Origin: Lachnoanaerobaculum orale
GTDB lineage: Bacteria > Bacillota > Clostridia > Lachnospirales > Lachnospiraceae
Direction: 5' to 3'
DNA length: 64,000 nucleotides
Assembly: GCF_003862485.1 (NCBI RefSeq)
Contig: NZ_RRCM01000001.1
Location: 873,812 to 937,811, forward strand
The position numbers and the translations under genes are program-made. Shown piece after piece: positions 1-8,720 of the stretch (within the stretch, counting starts at the first letter, position 1; each line of letters starts with the position of its first letter). The notes beneath the pieces are model-generated. The model saw only the letters and a list, made by a program, of their open reading frames with translations. It made no database searches and had not been told where the DNA came from.

Positions 1-1
1 T

Positions 2-226
2 TTATACTGGCAATTGCAGGATAAGAAAACTTTAAAGAAGATAAATCAGTTAATAAAGGATATTGAAAGAAATGGTTACAACTGTAGTGGAAAGCCGGAA
101 CCATTAAAGGCAGATTTATCAGGATACTGGAGCGTAAGGATTGATAATAAAAATAGAATTGTATTTAGTATAAATAAAAATTACTTAGAAATTTGGCAAT
201 GTGGTTCCCATTACAGAGACAAATAA
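2..226 (+). CDS. yoeB: YoeB/Txe-type toxin, 5' end cut by the window
   Basis: mRNA interferase of a type II toxin-antitoxin pair, which cleaves mRNA at the ribosomal A site. The reading frame is already open at base 2 (LYWQLQDKK...), so the true start lies left of the window; the TTG at 14 is internal. The visible 74 residues match the YoeB core: KKINQLIKDI, then KPEPLK and LSGYWS, then NRIVF, ending in SHYRDK. By comparison with E. coli YoeB, the catalytic Glu (KPEPLK), Arg (NRIVF) and terminal His-Tyr (SHY) are all kept, so the toxin looks intact and active. A YefM-type antitoxin gene would be expected just upstream but cannot be seen. The gene is followed by a bidirectional terminator. Confidence 0.9.
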   Translation, partial: LYWQLQDKKTLKKINQLIKDIERNGYNCSGKPEPLKADLSGYWSVRIDNKNRIVFSINKNYLEIWQCGSHYRDK

Positions 227-230
227 ACAA

Positions 231-258
231 CCGGCTGTAGGAGCTTTCCTACAGCCGG
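231..258. terminator. bidirectional rho-independent terminator
   Basis: Perfect stem of 11-12 bp (CCGGCTGTAGG / CCTACAGCCGG) with a short loop. It sits between yoeB (+) and the PAP2 gene (-), with T-rich sequence on either side, and probably ends both transcripts. Confidence 0.8.
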
Positions 259-262
259 ACTT

Positions 263-931
263 TTATATCCTTATATTTTCTCTTGCCTCGCGGTTTATCG
301 GCAGCGGTATCTTTGCGTAGATAAGCTGATAGATAACATATGAGAGTATGGTGGCACCTACCACATCAAGGAAAGAGTGTTGTTTTAAGAACAGTGTGGA
401 CAGGCATATGGATACCATTATTATAAATGATATTACCTTTACCTTCATGTTGTTGTAGAAGAATCTTGACCTTACAACGGCTACATGAGTCGCTATTGAG
501 TTGAAGACATGAATACTTGGAAACACATTGGTAGGTGTATCACTTCTGTATATGAAAGTCACCAACTGTGTAAATATATTCTTGCCCGGGTTAAGGTTCA
601 TAGGTCTTAAATTGGTTCCGTTCGGGAATATCTGGCAGATGAACAGTGAGATGCTCATGCCGAGCGCCAGGTACAGGCCGAATCTGTAAAACTCATCCAC
701 ATCTTTGAAAAAGAAAAAGATCAGCACAGATGATACATATATAAACCAGATGAAGTATGGGATTATGAAGTATTCGTTGAACGGAATAAGATCATCTACC
801 CAAGTGTGCATTATATGATAGTCACTGACTACAGTTCTCTCAAGATACATATACCATGGTAAATATATGAAACTATATAAAAAAACCCATGCGTGTTTAT
901 ACTTTCTCAAAAAATCTGTTATTTTTTTCAT
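263..931 (-). CDS. PAP2-superfamily membrane phosphatase
   Basis: Polytopic membrane protein of 223 residues with about six hydrophobic segments. The start is the ATG at 931, preceded by GGGGAG; 20 further upstream in-frame codons lack a ribosome site. PAP2 signatures are visible in modified form: NGTNLRP for motif 1, PSIHVFNS for motif 2 (PSGH/PSLH type with the catalytic His) and KQHSFLDVVGA for motif 3 (His...Asp pair). This pattern resembles the Aur1/inositol-phosphotransferase-like branch more than classical undecaprenyl-diphosphatases. Likely substrates are lipid phosphates or lipid head groups at the outer membrane face, but the substrate cannot be read from sequence. It is a single-gene unit with its own promoter near 979-1007. 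Confidence 0.8.
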   Translation of the reverse strand: MKKITDFLRKYKHAWVFLYSFIYLPWYMYLERTVVSDYHIMHTWVDDLIPFNEYFIIPYFIWFIYVSSVLIFFFFKDVDEFYRFGLYLALGMSISLFICQIFPNGTNLRPMNLNPGKNIFTQLVTFIYRSDTPTNVFPSIHVFNSIATHVAVVRSRFFYNNMKVKVISFIIMVSICLSTLFLKQHSFLDVVGATILSYVIYQLIYAKIPLPINREARENIRI

Positions 932-978
932 AATATCTCCCCTATTTATTTTACATATCAATAGACATTTTCTAATTG

Positions 979-1007
979 ATTGTATAGCCATATGAAAAAT
1001 AATTCAA
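979..1007 (-). promoter_or_regulatory. promoter of the PAP2 gene
   Basis: On the minus strand TTGAAT, a 17-bp spacer and TACAAT, about 45 bp upstream of the start codon. Spacing is ideal and each hexamer is close to the sigma-A consensus. Confidence 0.55.
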
Positions 1008-1052
1008 GTAAATTGGCAAAACAGATATTACAATTTCTTGAAGAAAAAATAA

Positions 1053-1075
1053 AAAAGCACTTTATTAGTGCTTTT
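1053..1075 (-). terminator. terminator overlapping the dacF stop codon
   Basis: Stem AAAAGCACT / AGTGCTTTT with a 5-nt loop, followed on the minus strand by an A/T-rich run dominated by T. The TAA of the carboxypeptidase gene (1067-1065) lies at the loop edge, so the last codons are part of the hairpin. Confidence 0.75.
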
Positions 1076-2528
1076 CTATTATATATTTTGCCTCGTCCTC
1101 GCTTATACCGCAATCTGTAGCACTCCATCCGTTTTTCAAAAGCCCGTATATTCTAAGCTCACGGTCACTGAGATCGCTCTTTTTTTTAGCCAGATGAACT
1201 CTGATTGAGATGATAATTATAAGAAGCAGTATAATGCCTGCGATGCCGCCTCCTATAATCATGTTTTTCTTTGAAATACTAAGCATTACATTTGAAAAAC
1301 CTTGAGTACCTGTATTAGCGGTACTTGTAGGGTTTGAATTGCCGGTTGCTGTTGAAGCGACCTCACCTGTATTATTATTTGTGTTTGCCTCATAATTTGC
1401 ATTCTTTTTTGCAATTACATCTACAGAACCGATAGGCCTGCCGTTGTATTTATAATCTATCTTACAAAGTGTATTGGAGGCAGGGCTTTCAGACTGCTCA
1501 AAGTCCATAGCCGACTCCACTTCAGATACATCAGCATCGTTTGGAAGTGTTATGGATGCGTTGTCATCAGGCTCTATAGTGTATTCATTAAAATTAGGTA
1601 TCAGTGCGAGATTGCTTTTAAAGTTTGTACCGATATCGGATGATTTCAACTTTACATTTTTGAAGTTTGCAAAACCGAAATCAAGCAAGCTTTGTGTATC
1701 CACATAATGCGTCTTGTTGCCGTTTAATACTACTGTAATAAGTCCTATCTTGTCGGTTCTTGCATAGGTCACCAGTGTATTTCCTGCCAAGGTGGTATAG
1801 CCTGTCTTTCCACAGATGGCGTTTTGGTAGTAATTGCCCGAGTTTTTCCTAAGCATGGAGTGGTGGCTGTAAAGCGTCTGACCGGTAGGTACTCTGCTTG
1901 TAGGCGGCAGATTATAATATGTTGCGGAGTCTATCTCCGTAACTGTAGGATTTTTGAATGCCGCACGACTTATAAGTGCATAGTCATAGGCACTTGTGTA
2001 GTGTTCGGGGTTATTCAGACCGCTTGGGTTTGCAAAATGTGAATCCTTACATCCGAGTGAAGCAGCCTTATCATTCATCATTTTTGCAAAGGCTTCAATG
2101 CTGCCTGCAGTATGTTCCGCCAGTGCATTGGCGGCCTCATTTGCAGACTGTAAAAGCATGGCATAAAGACAATCTCTTACAGTAAGAGTATCACCTGCAT
2201 CTATGCCTGCACTTGATGAACCGGGCTCCACATTATAAACTGCGTTTTTTGAAAAAGTTACCGTGTCATCCAAGTTACAATTCTCCACTACTATCAGTGC
2301 TGTCAAAAGCTTTGTAATGCTGGCCGGATAGTAGTGCTCATGCATATTTTTACCATATATAACCGCTCCCGAGTCTGCATCCATCAGTATGGCGCCCTCT
2401 GATAAAACGTTTACATTTTCAGGCCAGTCCACATATGCAAATGCATTCATGGGCATGTTCAATATGGTAATCAGTGTTAAAAAAAGTATTAGAGTTAATT
2501 TTTTTAGGTTTTTTATTTTTGCGTTCAT
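1065..2528 (-). CDS. serine-type D-Ala-D-Ala carboxypeptidase (DacF/PBP5 family)
   Basis: Low-molecular-weight penicillin-binding protein that trims the terminal D-Ala from peptidoglycan stem peptides outside the cell. It has an N-terminal signal peptide ending near NAFA. The catalytic motifs are in order: SITK (SxxK, in YYPASITKLL), SAN (LLQSANEAAN) and KTG (ICGKTGYTT). Unlike PBP5, which is held by an amphipathic helix, this protein ends in a low-complexity Ser/Thr/Asn linker, a clear transmembrane helix (IIGGGIAGIILLLIIIISI) and a short cytosolic tail of about 40 residues (DRELRIYGLLKNGWSATDCG) of unknown role. The ATG at 2528 is chosen; an ATG at 2543 is in frame, and neither has a strong ribosome site. 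Confidence 0.92.
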   Translation of the reverse strand: MNAKIKNLKKLTLILFLTLITILNMPMNAFAYVDWPENVNVLSEGAILMDADSGAVIYGKNMHEHYYPASITKLLTALIVVENCNLDDTVTFSKNAVYNVEPGSSSAGIDAGDTLTVRDCLYAMLLQSANEAANALAEHTAGSIEAFAKMMNDKAASLGCKDSHFANPSGLNNPEHYTSAYDYALISRAAFKNPTVTEIDSATYYNLPPTSRVPTGQTLYSHHSMLRKNSGNYYQNAICGKTGYTTLAGNTLVTYARTDKIGLITVVLNGNKTHYVDTQSLLDFGFANFKNVKLKSSDIGTNFKSNLALIPNFNEYTIEPDDNASITLPNDADVSEVESAMDFEQSESPASNTLCKIDYKYNGRPIGSVDVIAKKNANYEANTNNNTGEVASTATGNSNPTSTANTGTQGFSNVMLSISKKNMIIGGGIAGIILLLIIIISIRVHLAKKKSDLSDRELRIYGLLKNGWSATDCGISEDEAKYIIEKH

Positions 2529-2571
2529 TCTTATATTATGCATCTATTGTTTAAATTAGTAAAGTAAAAGA

Positions 2572-2602
2572 ATTATAAATATTTACAGCTGAATATTTTC
2601 AA
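2572..2602 (-). promoter_or_regulatory. possible promoter of the carboxypeptidase gene
   Basis: Minus strand TTGAAA and TATAAT separated by 19 bp, which is longer than ideal. It is the best match in the 200-bp intergenic region upstream of the gene. Confidence 0.3.
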
Positions 2603-2636
2603 AGCTGATAAAGTTGCACGAATTATCAATTCCATA

Positions 2637-2665
2637 TTGCGGGTATGACAAAGAAATATTATAAT
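2637..2665 (+). promoter_or_regulatory. promoter of the FAD oxidoreductase gene
   Basis: TTGCGG, exactly 17 bp, then a perfect TATAAT. It lies 80 bp upstream of the chosen start codon at 2746. Confidence 0.65.
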
Positions 2666-2745
2666 AGGAATACTGCATTGCGATTTTTCAAATGAGATAT
2701 CGCATCTTTTATGTAAGATATATTGCTTTTGTGAAAGGGAAAGAT

Positions 2746-4113
2746 ATGAAATATGATGTAATGATAATAGGAGCAGGTCCGGGAGGAATATTTTCTGCTT
2801 ATGAACTTATAACTCAGGACAGCTCACTAAAAATTGCAGTCTTTGAGTACGGTAATCCTCTTGAGAAGAGGCATTGTCCGATAGACGGTGATAAAATAAA
2901 GTCCTGTATCAATTGTAAGAGTTGCGGTATTATGAACGGATTTGGTGGTGCAGGTGCGTTCTCAGACGGAAAGTACAATATTACAAATGAGTTCGGAGGT
3001 ACTTTGCACGAGTATATCGGAAAGAAAAAAGCTATTGAACTTATGCACTATGTTGACGGTATCAATGTAAAATACGGCGGAGGCAAGACAAAGCTGTATT
3101 CCACAGCCAATTCCGATATAAAAAGACTTTGTCTTCAGAACAATTTGCATTTGCTTGATGCAAGCGTTCGTCACCTTGGAACAGACATAAACTACGAGGT
3201 GCTTGAGAATATCTATAATTATCTTAAGGATAAGGTGGAATTCCACTTCTCAACACCTATAAAGAAGATAGAAAAGCTTGAGAAGGGATATAAGATTTAC
3301 TCAAAGGACGCTGAGTTTGAGGGTGACAAGTGTATAGTATCTGTAGGTAGAAGCGGAAGTAAGTGGATGGAACAAATCTGTAAGGAACTGAAGATTCCTA
3401 CCAAGTCAAACCGTGTAGATATCGGTGTGAGAGTGGAACTTCCTGCAGAAATATTCAGACATCTTACAGACGAGCTTTATGAGAGTAAGATTGTATACAG
3501 AACAGAGAAGTATCAGGATCTTGTAAGAACCTTCTGTATGAATCCTAAGGGTGCGGTGGTAAATGAGAATACAAACGGTATCGTTACTGTAAACGGACAC
3601 AGCTATGAAGATCCGGCTCTTCAGACTGAAAATACCAACTTTGCACTGCTTGTTTCAAAGCATTTTACAGAGCCTTTTAAGGACAGTAACGGCTACGGTG
3701 AGAGTATTGCCAGACTTTCAAATATGCTTGGCGGCGGTGTAATGGTTCAAAGGTTCGGAGATCTTATAAGAGGTCAAAGAAGTAGTGCAGGCAGACTTAA
3801 CAAGTCATTTATGACGCCTACTCTTACTGCTACTCCGGGAGATTTGTCTTTGGTTATTCCAAAGAGAATTCTTGACGATATCATTGAGATGATCTATGCG
3901 CTTGATAAGATTGCACCGGGTACTGCAGGTGATGAGACATTGCTTTACGGTGTCGAAGTTAAGTTCTACAATATGGAAGTTGAGCTTGATAACAATCTTG
4001 AGACCATCCATAAGGATTTATATGTAATAGGTGACGGCAGCGGTGTTACACATTCACTTTCACATGCTTCAGCAAGCGGCGTATTTGTGGCAAGACATAT
4101 ATTAGGAAAGTAA
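2746..4113 (+). CDS. NAD(P)/FAD-dependent oxidoreductase (COG2509-type)
   Basis: Soluble flavoprotein of 455 residues. The Rossmann FAD-binding motif stands at the very N-terminus (MIIGAGPGGIFSAYEL), followed by an acidic residue in VFEYGNP, and a C-terminal FAD motif (YVIGDGSGVTHSLSHASASG) closes the fold. A Cys-rich segment (CINCKSCGIMNGFGGAGAFSDGK, split here as CINCKSC and GFGGAGAFSDGK) is typical of the family called 'uncharacterised FAD-dependent dehydrogenases'. The start at 2746 is preceded by GAAAGGG; 18 upstream codons have no ribosome site. No reaction is established for the family. The gene stands alone, with its own promoter and terminator. Confidence 0.85.
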   Translation: MKYDVMIIGAGPGGIFSAYELITQDSSLKIAVFEYGNPLEKRHCPIDGDKIKSCINCKSCGIMNGFGGAGAFSDGKYNITNEFGGTLHEYIGKKKAIELMHYVDGINVKYGGGKTKLYSTANSDIKRLCLQNNLHLLDASVRHLGTDINYEVLENIYNYLKDKVEFHFSTPIKKIEKLEKGYKIYSKDAEFEGDKCIVSVGRSGSKWMEQICKELKIPTKSNRVDIGVRVELPAEIFRHLTDELYESKIVYRTEKYQDLVRTFCMNPKGAVVNENTNGIVTVNGHSYEDPALQTENTNFALLVSKHFTEPFKDSNGYGESIARLSNMLGGGVMVQRFGDLIRGQRSSAGRLNKSFMTPTLTATPGDLSLVIPKRILDDIIEMIYALDKIAPGTAGDETLLYGVEVKFYNMEVELDNNLETIHKDLYVIGDGSGVTHSLSHASASGVFVARHILGK

Positions 4114-4215
4114 ATAGATAAAAAATATATATAGATAATAGCAATGAATATATCTATAAAACGAATATATGCTATAAATATATTCAAAAAAGCTATATAA
4201 AATACCTCATTTTTA

Positions 4216-4245
4216 GTGCAGATACCCAAAATCTGCACTTTTTTT
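4216..4245 (+). terminator. rho-independent terminator
   Basis: Stem GTGCAGAT / ATCTGCAC with a 7-nt loop followed by seven T. It ends the oxidoreductase transcript about 100 bp after its stop codon. Confidence 0.85.
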
Positions 4246-4304
4246 AGTATACAAAAATATTTTTCAGTGTTAGAATATATGAAAATGTTTTTTTGGAGGA
4301 AATT

Positions 4305-4790
4305 ATGAACATTAAAGGTGAAATAAGTGTTGACAAGGTAAGACAGGACGCTGAGGACAATTACAGAAACGGATATTTTTGCTGCGAAGCTCTGATGGCG
4401 GCAATTGTAGACAATTTTGAGATGGATGTACCGAGAGAAGTTATAGCCATGTCATCAGGTATGGCTGTAGGTGCAGGAAAGAGCGGTTGTATGTGCGGTG
4501 CTCTAAACGGCGGAATCATGGCTTTAGGTATGGTATTTGGAAGAACAGAACAAAAAGGTCCTAAGGATCCTAAGGTTGTGAAGTGTATGGAGCTCACACA
4601 TGAACTTCACGACTATTTCAGAGAGGCAAACGGCAAGCATTCAAACTGCTGCAGAGTACTGACAAGAGAGTTTGATATGGGTGCAGGTGAACATAAGGAG
4701 CAGTGTATAAGATTTACAGGAATTGCAGCCAAGAAAGTTGCAGAGATTATAATAAGAGAAAAGGGATTAAAAAACTTAGACGAAGAGTAA
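4305..4790 (+). CDS. C_GCAxxG_C_C family protein
   Basis: Small Cys-rich protein of 161 residues. The family signature is plain: an early pair (YFCCEAL), the GCMCGALNGGIMALG block that gives the family its name, and later cysteines in SNCCRVL and EQCIRF. The spaced cysteines suggest metal or redox-centre binding, but no activity is established for the family. The ATG at 4305 follows GGAGGAAATT at ideal spacing; an upstream TTG overlaps the ribosome site and is rejected. It is 9 bp from a transporter gene on the same strand, so the two are probably co-transcribed. Confidence 0.88.
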   Translation: MNIKGEISVDKVRQDAEDNYRNGYFCCEALMAAIVDNFEMDVPREVIAMSSGMAVGAGKSGCMCGALNGGIMALGMVFGRTEQKGPKDPKVVKCMELTHELHDYFREANGKHSNCCRVLTREFDMGAGEHKEQCIRFTGIAAKKVAEIIIREKGLKNLDEE

Positions 4791-4799
4791 GAGGGTGAT

Positions 4800-5768
4800 A
4801 TGAATTTTTTGAAACGAGTACCGCTGCCTTTAAGTGGTGTTGCACTTGGATTTGCCGCACTTGGAAATCTGCTTGCAGCTTATAATATGTCTTTTAAGAT
4901 AATCTGTGGGATTTTGGCTTTTGTAGGTCTTTTGTTTGTTGCAGGGAAATATCTGTCAAATCCGCAAGTTTTTGCTACGGATATGAAAAATCCTGTAATT
5001 GCAAGTGTTTCAGGCACATATACTATGGCTTTAATGCTTTTGGCAGGTTATATAAAGCCTGTTTTGCCGGCATTTGCTATTGTAGTGTGGTATATAGCGA
5101 TTGTACTTCATTTTATATTGATAGTATATTTTACATTAAATATAGTTTTGAAGATAAAATTGCCTGATGAGATGATGAAGATTGCAGCCAGCTTTTTTAT
5201 CGTATATGTCGGAATAGTAGTTGCTTCTGTTACGGCACCGGCTTTTAAAAATATAGCGCTCGGTCAGATTTGTTTTTGGATAGGATTTATACTTTATATA
5301 CCTTTCTTTATATATGTTTCATACAGATATATAAAGCTTGGAAATAAAAAGATTGAGGCTAAGGCGCTTGCCTGTATATATGCAGCACCTGCAAGTCTTT
5401 GTGTGGCAGGTTATATAAGTTCGTTTGAGCAAAAGAATATGTCACTGCTTACAGGAATTTATATCTTTTCATTACTTATGTATTTGGTCGGAATAGTGGT
5501 GGCAATAGATCTTTTCGGAAGCTTTTTAAAGAATAAGGAATTTAAGTTTTATCCGAGTCTTGCAGGACTTACTTTCCCTTTTGTAATCAGTGCTATTGCG
5601 ACAAAGCAGTTTAATGCGGTGCTTACCAGGGCGGATATACAGATGTCTCTAAGACCTGTACTTCCGATGCTTTTTAAGATTGAACTTGTAATTGCGATAA
5701 TCGGAGTGGTATTTGCGGCTCTATGCTTTGCAAAGCATGTATTTGGTAAAGAAGTTAATAATAGTTAA
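4800..5768 (+). CDS. TDT-family (SLAC1/TehA-like) membrane transporter
   Basis: Integral membrane protein of 322 residues with about ten hydrophobic helices. The opening (RVPLPLSGVALGFAALGNLL) is the typical start of the tellurite-resistance/dicarboxylate transporter family, whose members in Firmicutes are often mislabelled 'exfoliative toxin A/B'. Family members move anions such as dicarboxylates or act as anion channels; the substrate here is unknown. The ATG follows GAGGGTGAT and is 9 bp downstream of the C_GCAxxG_C_C gene, which suggests a two-gene unit ended by the hairpin just after the stop codon. Confidence 0.8.
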   Translation: MNFLKRVPLPLSGVALGFAALGNLLAAYNMSFKIICGILAFVGLLFVAGKYLSNPQVFATDMKNPVIASVSGTYTMALMLLAGYIKPVLPAFAIVVWYIAIVLHFILIVYFTLNIVLKIKLPDEMMKIAASFFIVYVGIVVASVTAPAFKNIALGQICFWIGFILYIPFFIYVSYRYIKLGNKKIEAKALACIYAAPASLCVAGYISSFEQKNMSLLTGIYIFSLLMYLVGIVVAIDLFGSFLKNKEFKFYPSLAGLTFPFVISAIATKQFNAVLTRADIQMSLRPVLPMLFKIELVIAIIGVVFAALCFAKHVFGKEVNNS

Positions 5769-5786
5769 TATGAATGTTTAACTGAA

Positions 5787-5820
5787 AGGCTGACTGATGT
5801 AGTATCAGGCGGCCTTTTTT
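5787..5820 (+). terminator. rho-independent terminator
   Basis: Twelve-position stem AGGCTGACTGAT / ATCAGGCGGCCT (one G-U pair, one mismatch) with a 5-nt loop and six T. It ends the C_GCAxxG/TDT unit. Confidence 0.85.
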
Positions 5821-5841
5821 GATGAAATTTTTGTTTTATTG

Positions 5842-5850
5842 TGCTATAAT
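5842..5850 (+). promoter_or_regulatory. extended -10 promoter of glnN
   Basis: TGCTATAAT, that is, a perfect TATAAT with the TGn extension. No good -35 lies at 17 bp, which extended -10 promoters tolerate. The start codon is 60 bp downstream. Confidence 0.55.
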
Positions 5851-5910
5851 CTTTGCGAAAACTTTGGGACACACGGTGTCGGTTTTACAGATTGGTTATG
5901 AAAGGTGCAT

Positions 5911-8025
5911 ATGGAGAAAAGAGATACAATTACAGAGATATTTGGAGCTAATGTATTCAATGATGAAGCAATGCAGGTATATTTACCGAAGGCTGTATTT
6001 AAAAAGTTAAAAAAGACTATTGAAGACGGGCTTGAGCTTGACAATGATATAGCGGATTCGGTTGCTCACGGAATGAAAGAGTGGGCTATAGACAGGGGAG
6101 CTACACATTATACTCACTGGTTTCAGCCACTGACAGGTGTAACCGCAGAAAAACATGATTCTTTTATTTCCGCACCGAAAAACGGCAAGGTTATAATGGA
6201 GTTTTCAGCCAAAGAGCTTACAAAAGGAGAGTCTGATGCTTCAAGCTTTCCTTCAGGAGGTCTTAGAGCGACATTTGAAGCCAGAGGATATACCGCATGG
6301 GATTGCACTTCTCCGGCATTTTTAAAGAAGGATTCACTGGGTGTTACATTATACATACCTACGGCGTTTTGTTCATATAAGGGTGAGGCGCTTGATAAAA
6401 AGACTCCGCTGCTTCGTTCCATGCAGGCTATAAATACACAGGCACTTAGAATACTCAGACTTTTCGGCAATACCACATCGCACAGAGTAGTGCCGTCTGT
6501 CGGTGCGGAACAGGAGTATTTCATTGTTGACAGGGATAAGTATCTGCAAAGAAAAGACCTTATATATACAGGCAGGACACTTTTCGGAGCAATGCCGCCA
6601 AAGGGACAGGAGCTTGAAGACCACTATTTCGGTTCTATCAGAGAGAGAATAGCTTCATATATGAATGATATCAACCATGAGCTTTGGATGCTCGGAGTGC
6701 CGGCAAAGACACAGCACAACGAGGTGGCTCCGGCACAGCACGAGCTTGCACCTGTATATGAGCAGGTAAATGTAGCCGTAGACCACAACCAGGTGACTAT
6801 GGAGACTATGAAAAAGGTGGCCGGAAGACATGGGCTGACCTGTTTGCTTAATGAGAAGCCTTTTGCAGGCGTGAACGGTTCGGGAAAGCACAACAACTGG
6901 TCGCTAACAAGTGATGACGGAATAAATATGTTAAATCCGGGAGATACACCGCATGAGAATATACAGTTTTTACTTGTACTGGCATGTATACTTAAGGCGG
7001 TTGACAGGCATGCCGATTTGCTGCGTGAGTCTGCAGCCTGTGTAGGTAATGACCACAGACTTGGAGCACATGAGGCGCCTCCTGCAATCATATCGGTATT
7101 TTTGGGAGATCAGCTTGAGGATGTTATAGACCAGCTTTGTTCTGTAGGTGAGGCTACACATTCCATTCAGGGCAGCAAGTTAAGAACAGGTGTGGCTACA
7201 TTGCCGAACTTTGAAACGGATGCCACGGACAGGAACAGAACATCACCTTTTGCATTTACCAACAATAAGTTTGAGTTCAGAATGGTAGGTTCTTCAGATT
7301 CCATAGCTTCTCCGAATATTGTACTAAATACTATAGTGGCGGAAAGCTTTAAGGAGGCGGCTGATATACTGGAAGTATCGGAGGATTTTGACGAAGCCGT
7401 ACATGATATGATAAAGCAGCTTTTTACCGATCATCGAAGAATTATATTTAACGGTAACGGTTATTCAAATGAATGGGTAGAGGAGGCCAAAAAAAGAGGG
7501 CTTTCCAATCTGCCGAGTATGATTGACGCTATCCCTGCTTTGGTTTCTGAAAGTTCGATAAAGCTTTTTGAGAGTTTTGAGGTATTTACAAGAAAAGAGC
7601 TTGAGTCAAGGGTCGAGATAGAGTATGAGGCATATTCAAAGGCAATCAATATAGAAGCCAAGGCTATGATTGATATAGCCGGCAAGTCTATAATACCTGC
7701 GGTTATAAGGTATACAACAAGGCTTGCGGACTCTATTATAAAGTTAAAGACCGCCATGGCGGATATAGATACTTATGCACAAAGTTCTATTCTTATAGAT
7801 GTGAATGCACATTTAAAGAGTGCAAAGCTTGCACTTGAAAATTTGATAAAGCTTATGGATGATGCAGGTGAGGTTGTAGGAGTAGATAAGCATGCAAGGT
7901 ATATGAGAGAAGTGATTGTACCTGCTATGGAGGAACTTAGAAAGCCTGTTGATGAGCTTGAGATGATTGTGGATAAGGATCTTTGGCCTATGCCGAGCTA
8001 CGGCGATCTTTTATTTGAGGTGTAA
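5911..8025 (+). CDS. glnN: glutamine synthetase, type III
   Basis: ATP-dependent synthesis of glutamine from glutamate and ammonia in the cytosol. The 704-residue length and the N-terminal type III domain mark GSIII, which is about 250 residues longer than GSI. Visible landmarks are the Glu-rich catalytic block VGAEQEYFIVD, the HNEVAPAQHELAPVYE segment, NGSGKHNNWSL with the ATP-site His, and GAHEAPPAIISVFLG. The ATG at 5911 follows AAAGG at 5-nt spacing; a GTG two codons earlier overlaps that site. No other nitrogen-control gene is adjacent. It is one base from the HAD gene, so the two are likely co-transcribed. Confidence 0.96.
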   Translation: MEKRDTITEIFGANVFNDEAMQVYLPKAVFKKLKKTIEDGLELDNDIADSVAHGMKEWAIDRGATHYTHWFQPLTGVTAEKHDSFISAPKNGKVIMEFSAKELTKGESDASSFPSGGLRATFEARGYTAWDCTSPAFLKKDSLGVTLYIPTAFCSYKGEALDKKTPLLRSMQAINTQALRILRLFGNTTSHRVVPSVGAEQEYFIVDRDKYLQRKDLIYTGRTLFGAMPPKGQELEDHYFGSIRERIASYMNDINHELWMLGVPAKTQHNEVAPAQHELAPVYEQVNVAVDHNQVTMETMKKVAGRHGLTCLLNEKPFAGVNGSGKHNNWSLTSDDGINMLNPGDTPHENIQFLLVLACILKAVDRHADLLRESAACVGNDHRLGAHEAPPAIISVFLGDQLEDVIDQLCSVGEATHSIQGSKLRTGVATLPNFETDATDRNRTSPFAFTNNKFEFRMVGSSDSIASPNIVLNTIVAESFKEAADILEVSEDFDEAVHDMIKQLFTDHRRIIFNGNGYSNEWVEEAKKRGLSNLPSMIDAIPALVSESSIKLFESFEVFTRKELESRVEIEYEAYSKAINIEAKAMIDIAGKSIIPAVIRYTTRLADSIIKLKTAMADIDTYAQSSILIDVNAHLKSAKLALENLIKLMDDAGEVVGVDKHARYMREVIVPAMEELRKPVDELEMIVDKDLWPMPSYGDLLFEV

Positions 8026-8026
8026 A

Positions 8027-8698
8027 ATGATAAAGGCTGTTGTTTTTGACTTGGACGGAACATTACTTAATACATTGGAGGCGTTGTCATACTGTATGAG
8101 CCTTACAATGGAGCATTTCGGACTTAAAAAGATAGATAAGGAACATACAAGATATTTTGTAGGTGAGGGTGCAAGAAAGTTTGTAGACAGGTCTTTGATA
8201 TATAACGGAGACAAGGAACTTAAACTGGCAAATGAAGCCTACAAAGTATATGATGAGATTTTTGCAAGGGATTGTCTAAAGGATGTCAAGCCTTATGACG
8301 GTATCATAGAACTTTTGAGTGATTTAAAAAAAATTGATATAAAGACTGTGGTACTCTCAAACAAATCACAGTCGGGGGTTGAAAAAAACATTCATACGAT
8401 TATCGGAGAGGGAGTCTTTGACCGTATATACGGAGAAAGGCCGGGTATCCCGAAAAAACCCGATCCTACCGCATTGAATCTTATAATAAAGGAACTGGGA
8501 TTTTCAAAAGATGAGATACTCTATGTAGGTGATACCGCTACAGATATGAAGACCGCTCTTGGTGCCGGTGTGACAAGTATCGGAGTGCTTTGGGGCTTTA
8601 GAGATGAGAACGAGCTGAGAGAGAATAAGGCCGATTATATTGTGAAGAGTCCTTGTGAGATACTTGAGATAATAAAAAATTATAAGGCTTTATCTTAA
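8027..8698 (+). CDS. HAD-family hydrolase, phosphoglycolate-phosphatase-like
   Basis: Soluble haloacid-dehalogenase phosphatase of 223 residues. Motif I is VVFDLDGTLLNT (nucleophile and acid/base Asp), motif II is VVLSNKS, the motif III lysine is in PGIPKKPDP, and motif IV is VGDTATDMKTA. The helical cap between motifs I and II puts it in the Gph/PGP subfamily, with small phosphate monoesters as likely substrates. The start is 1 bp after the glnN stop, and longer upstream extensions run into glnN and are rejected. Its last codons lie inside a hairpin that probably terminates transcription. Confidence 0.9.
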   Translation: MIKAVVFDLDGTLLNTLEALSYCMSLTMEHFGLKKIDKEHTRYFVGEGARKFVDRSLIYNGDKELKLANEAYKVYDEIFARDCLKDVKPYDGIIELLSDLKKIDIKTVVLSNKSQSGVEKNIHTIIGEGVFDRIYGERPGIPKKPDPTALNLIIKELGFSKDEILYVGDTATDMKTALGAGVTSIGVLWGFRDENELRENKADYIVKSPCEILEIIKNYKALS

Positions 8699-8716
8699 AA
8701 TTTAAAATAAAGCCTT
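8684..8716. terminator. hairpin terminator shared by HAD (+) and LysR (-) genes
   Basis: Stem AAGGCTTTAT / ATAAAGCCTT with a 13-nt A/T loop that contains the HAD stop codon. T-rich sequence follows on both strands, more strongly on the minus strand. Confidence 0.6.
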
Positions 8717-8720
8717 AAGT

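Noticed and set aside
4800-5768. Exfoliative toxin
   Set aside because: Databases often use that label for TDT transporters, but this is a ten-helix membrane protein with no serine-protease features.
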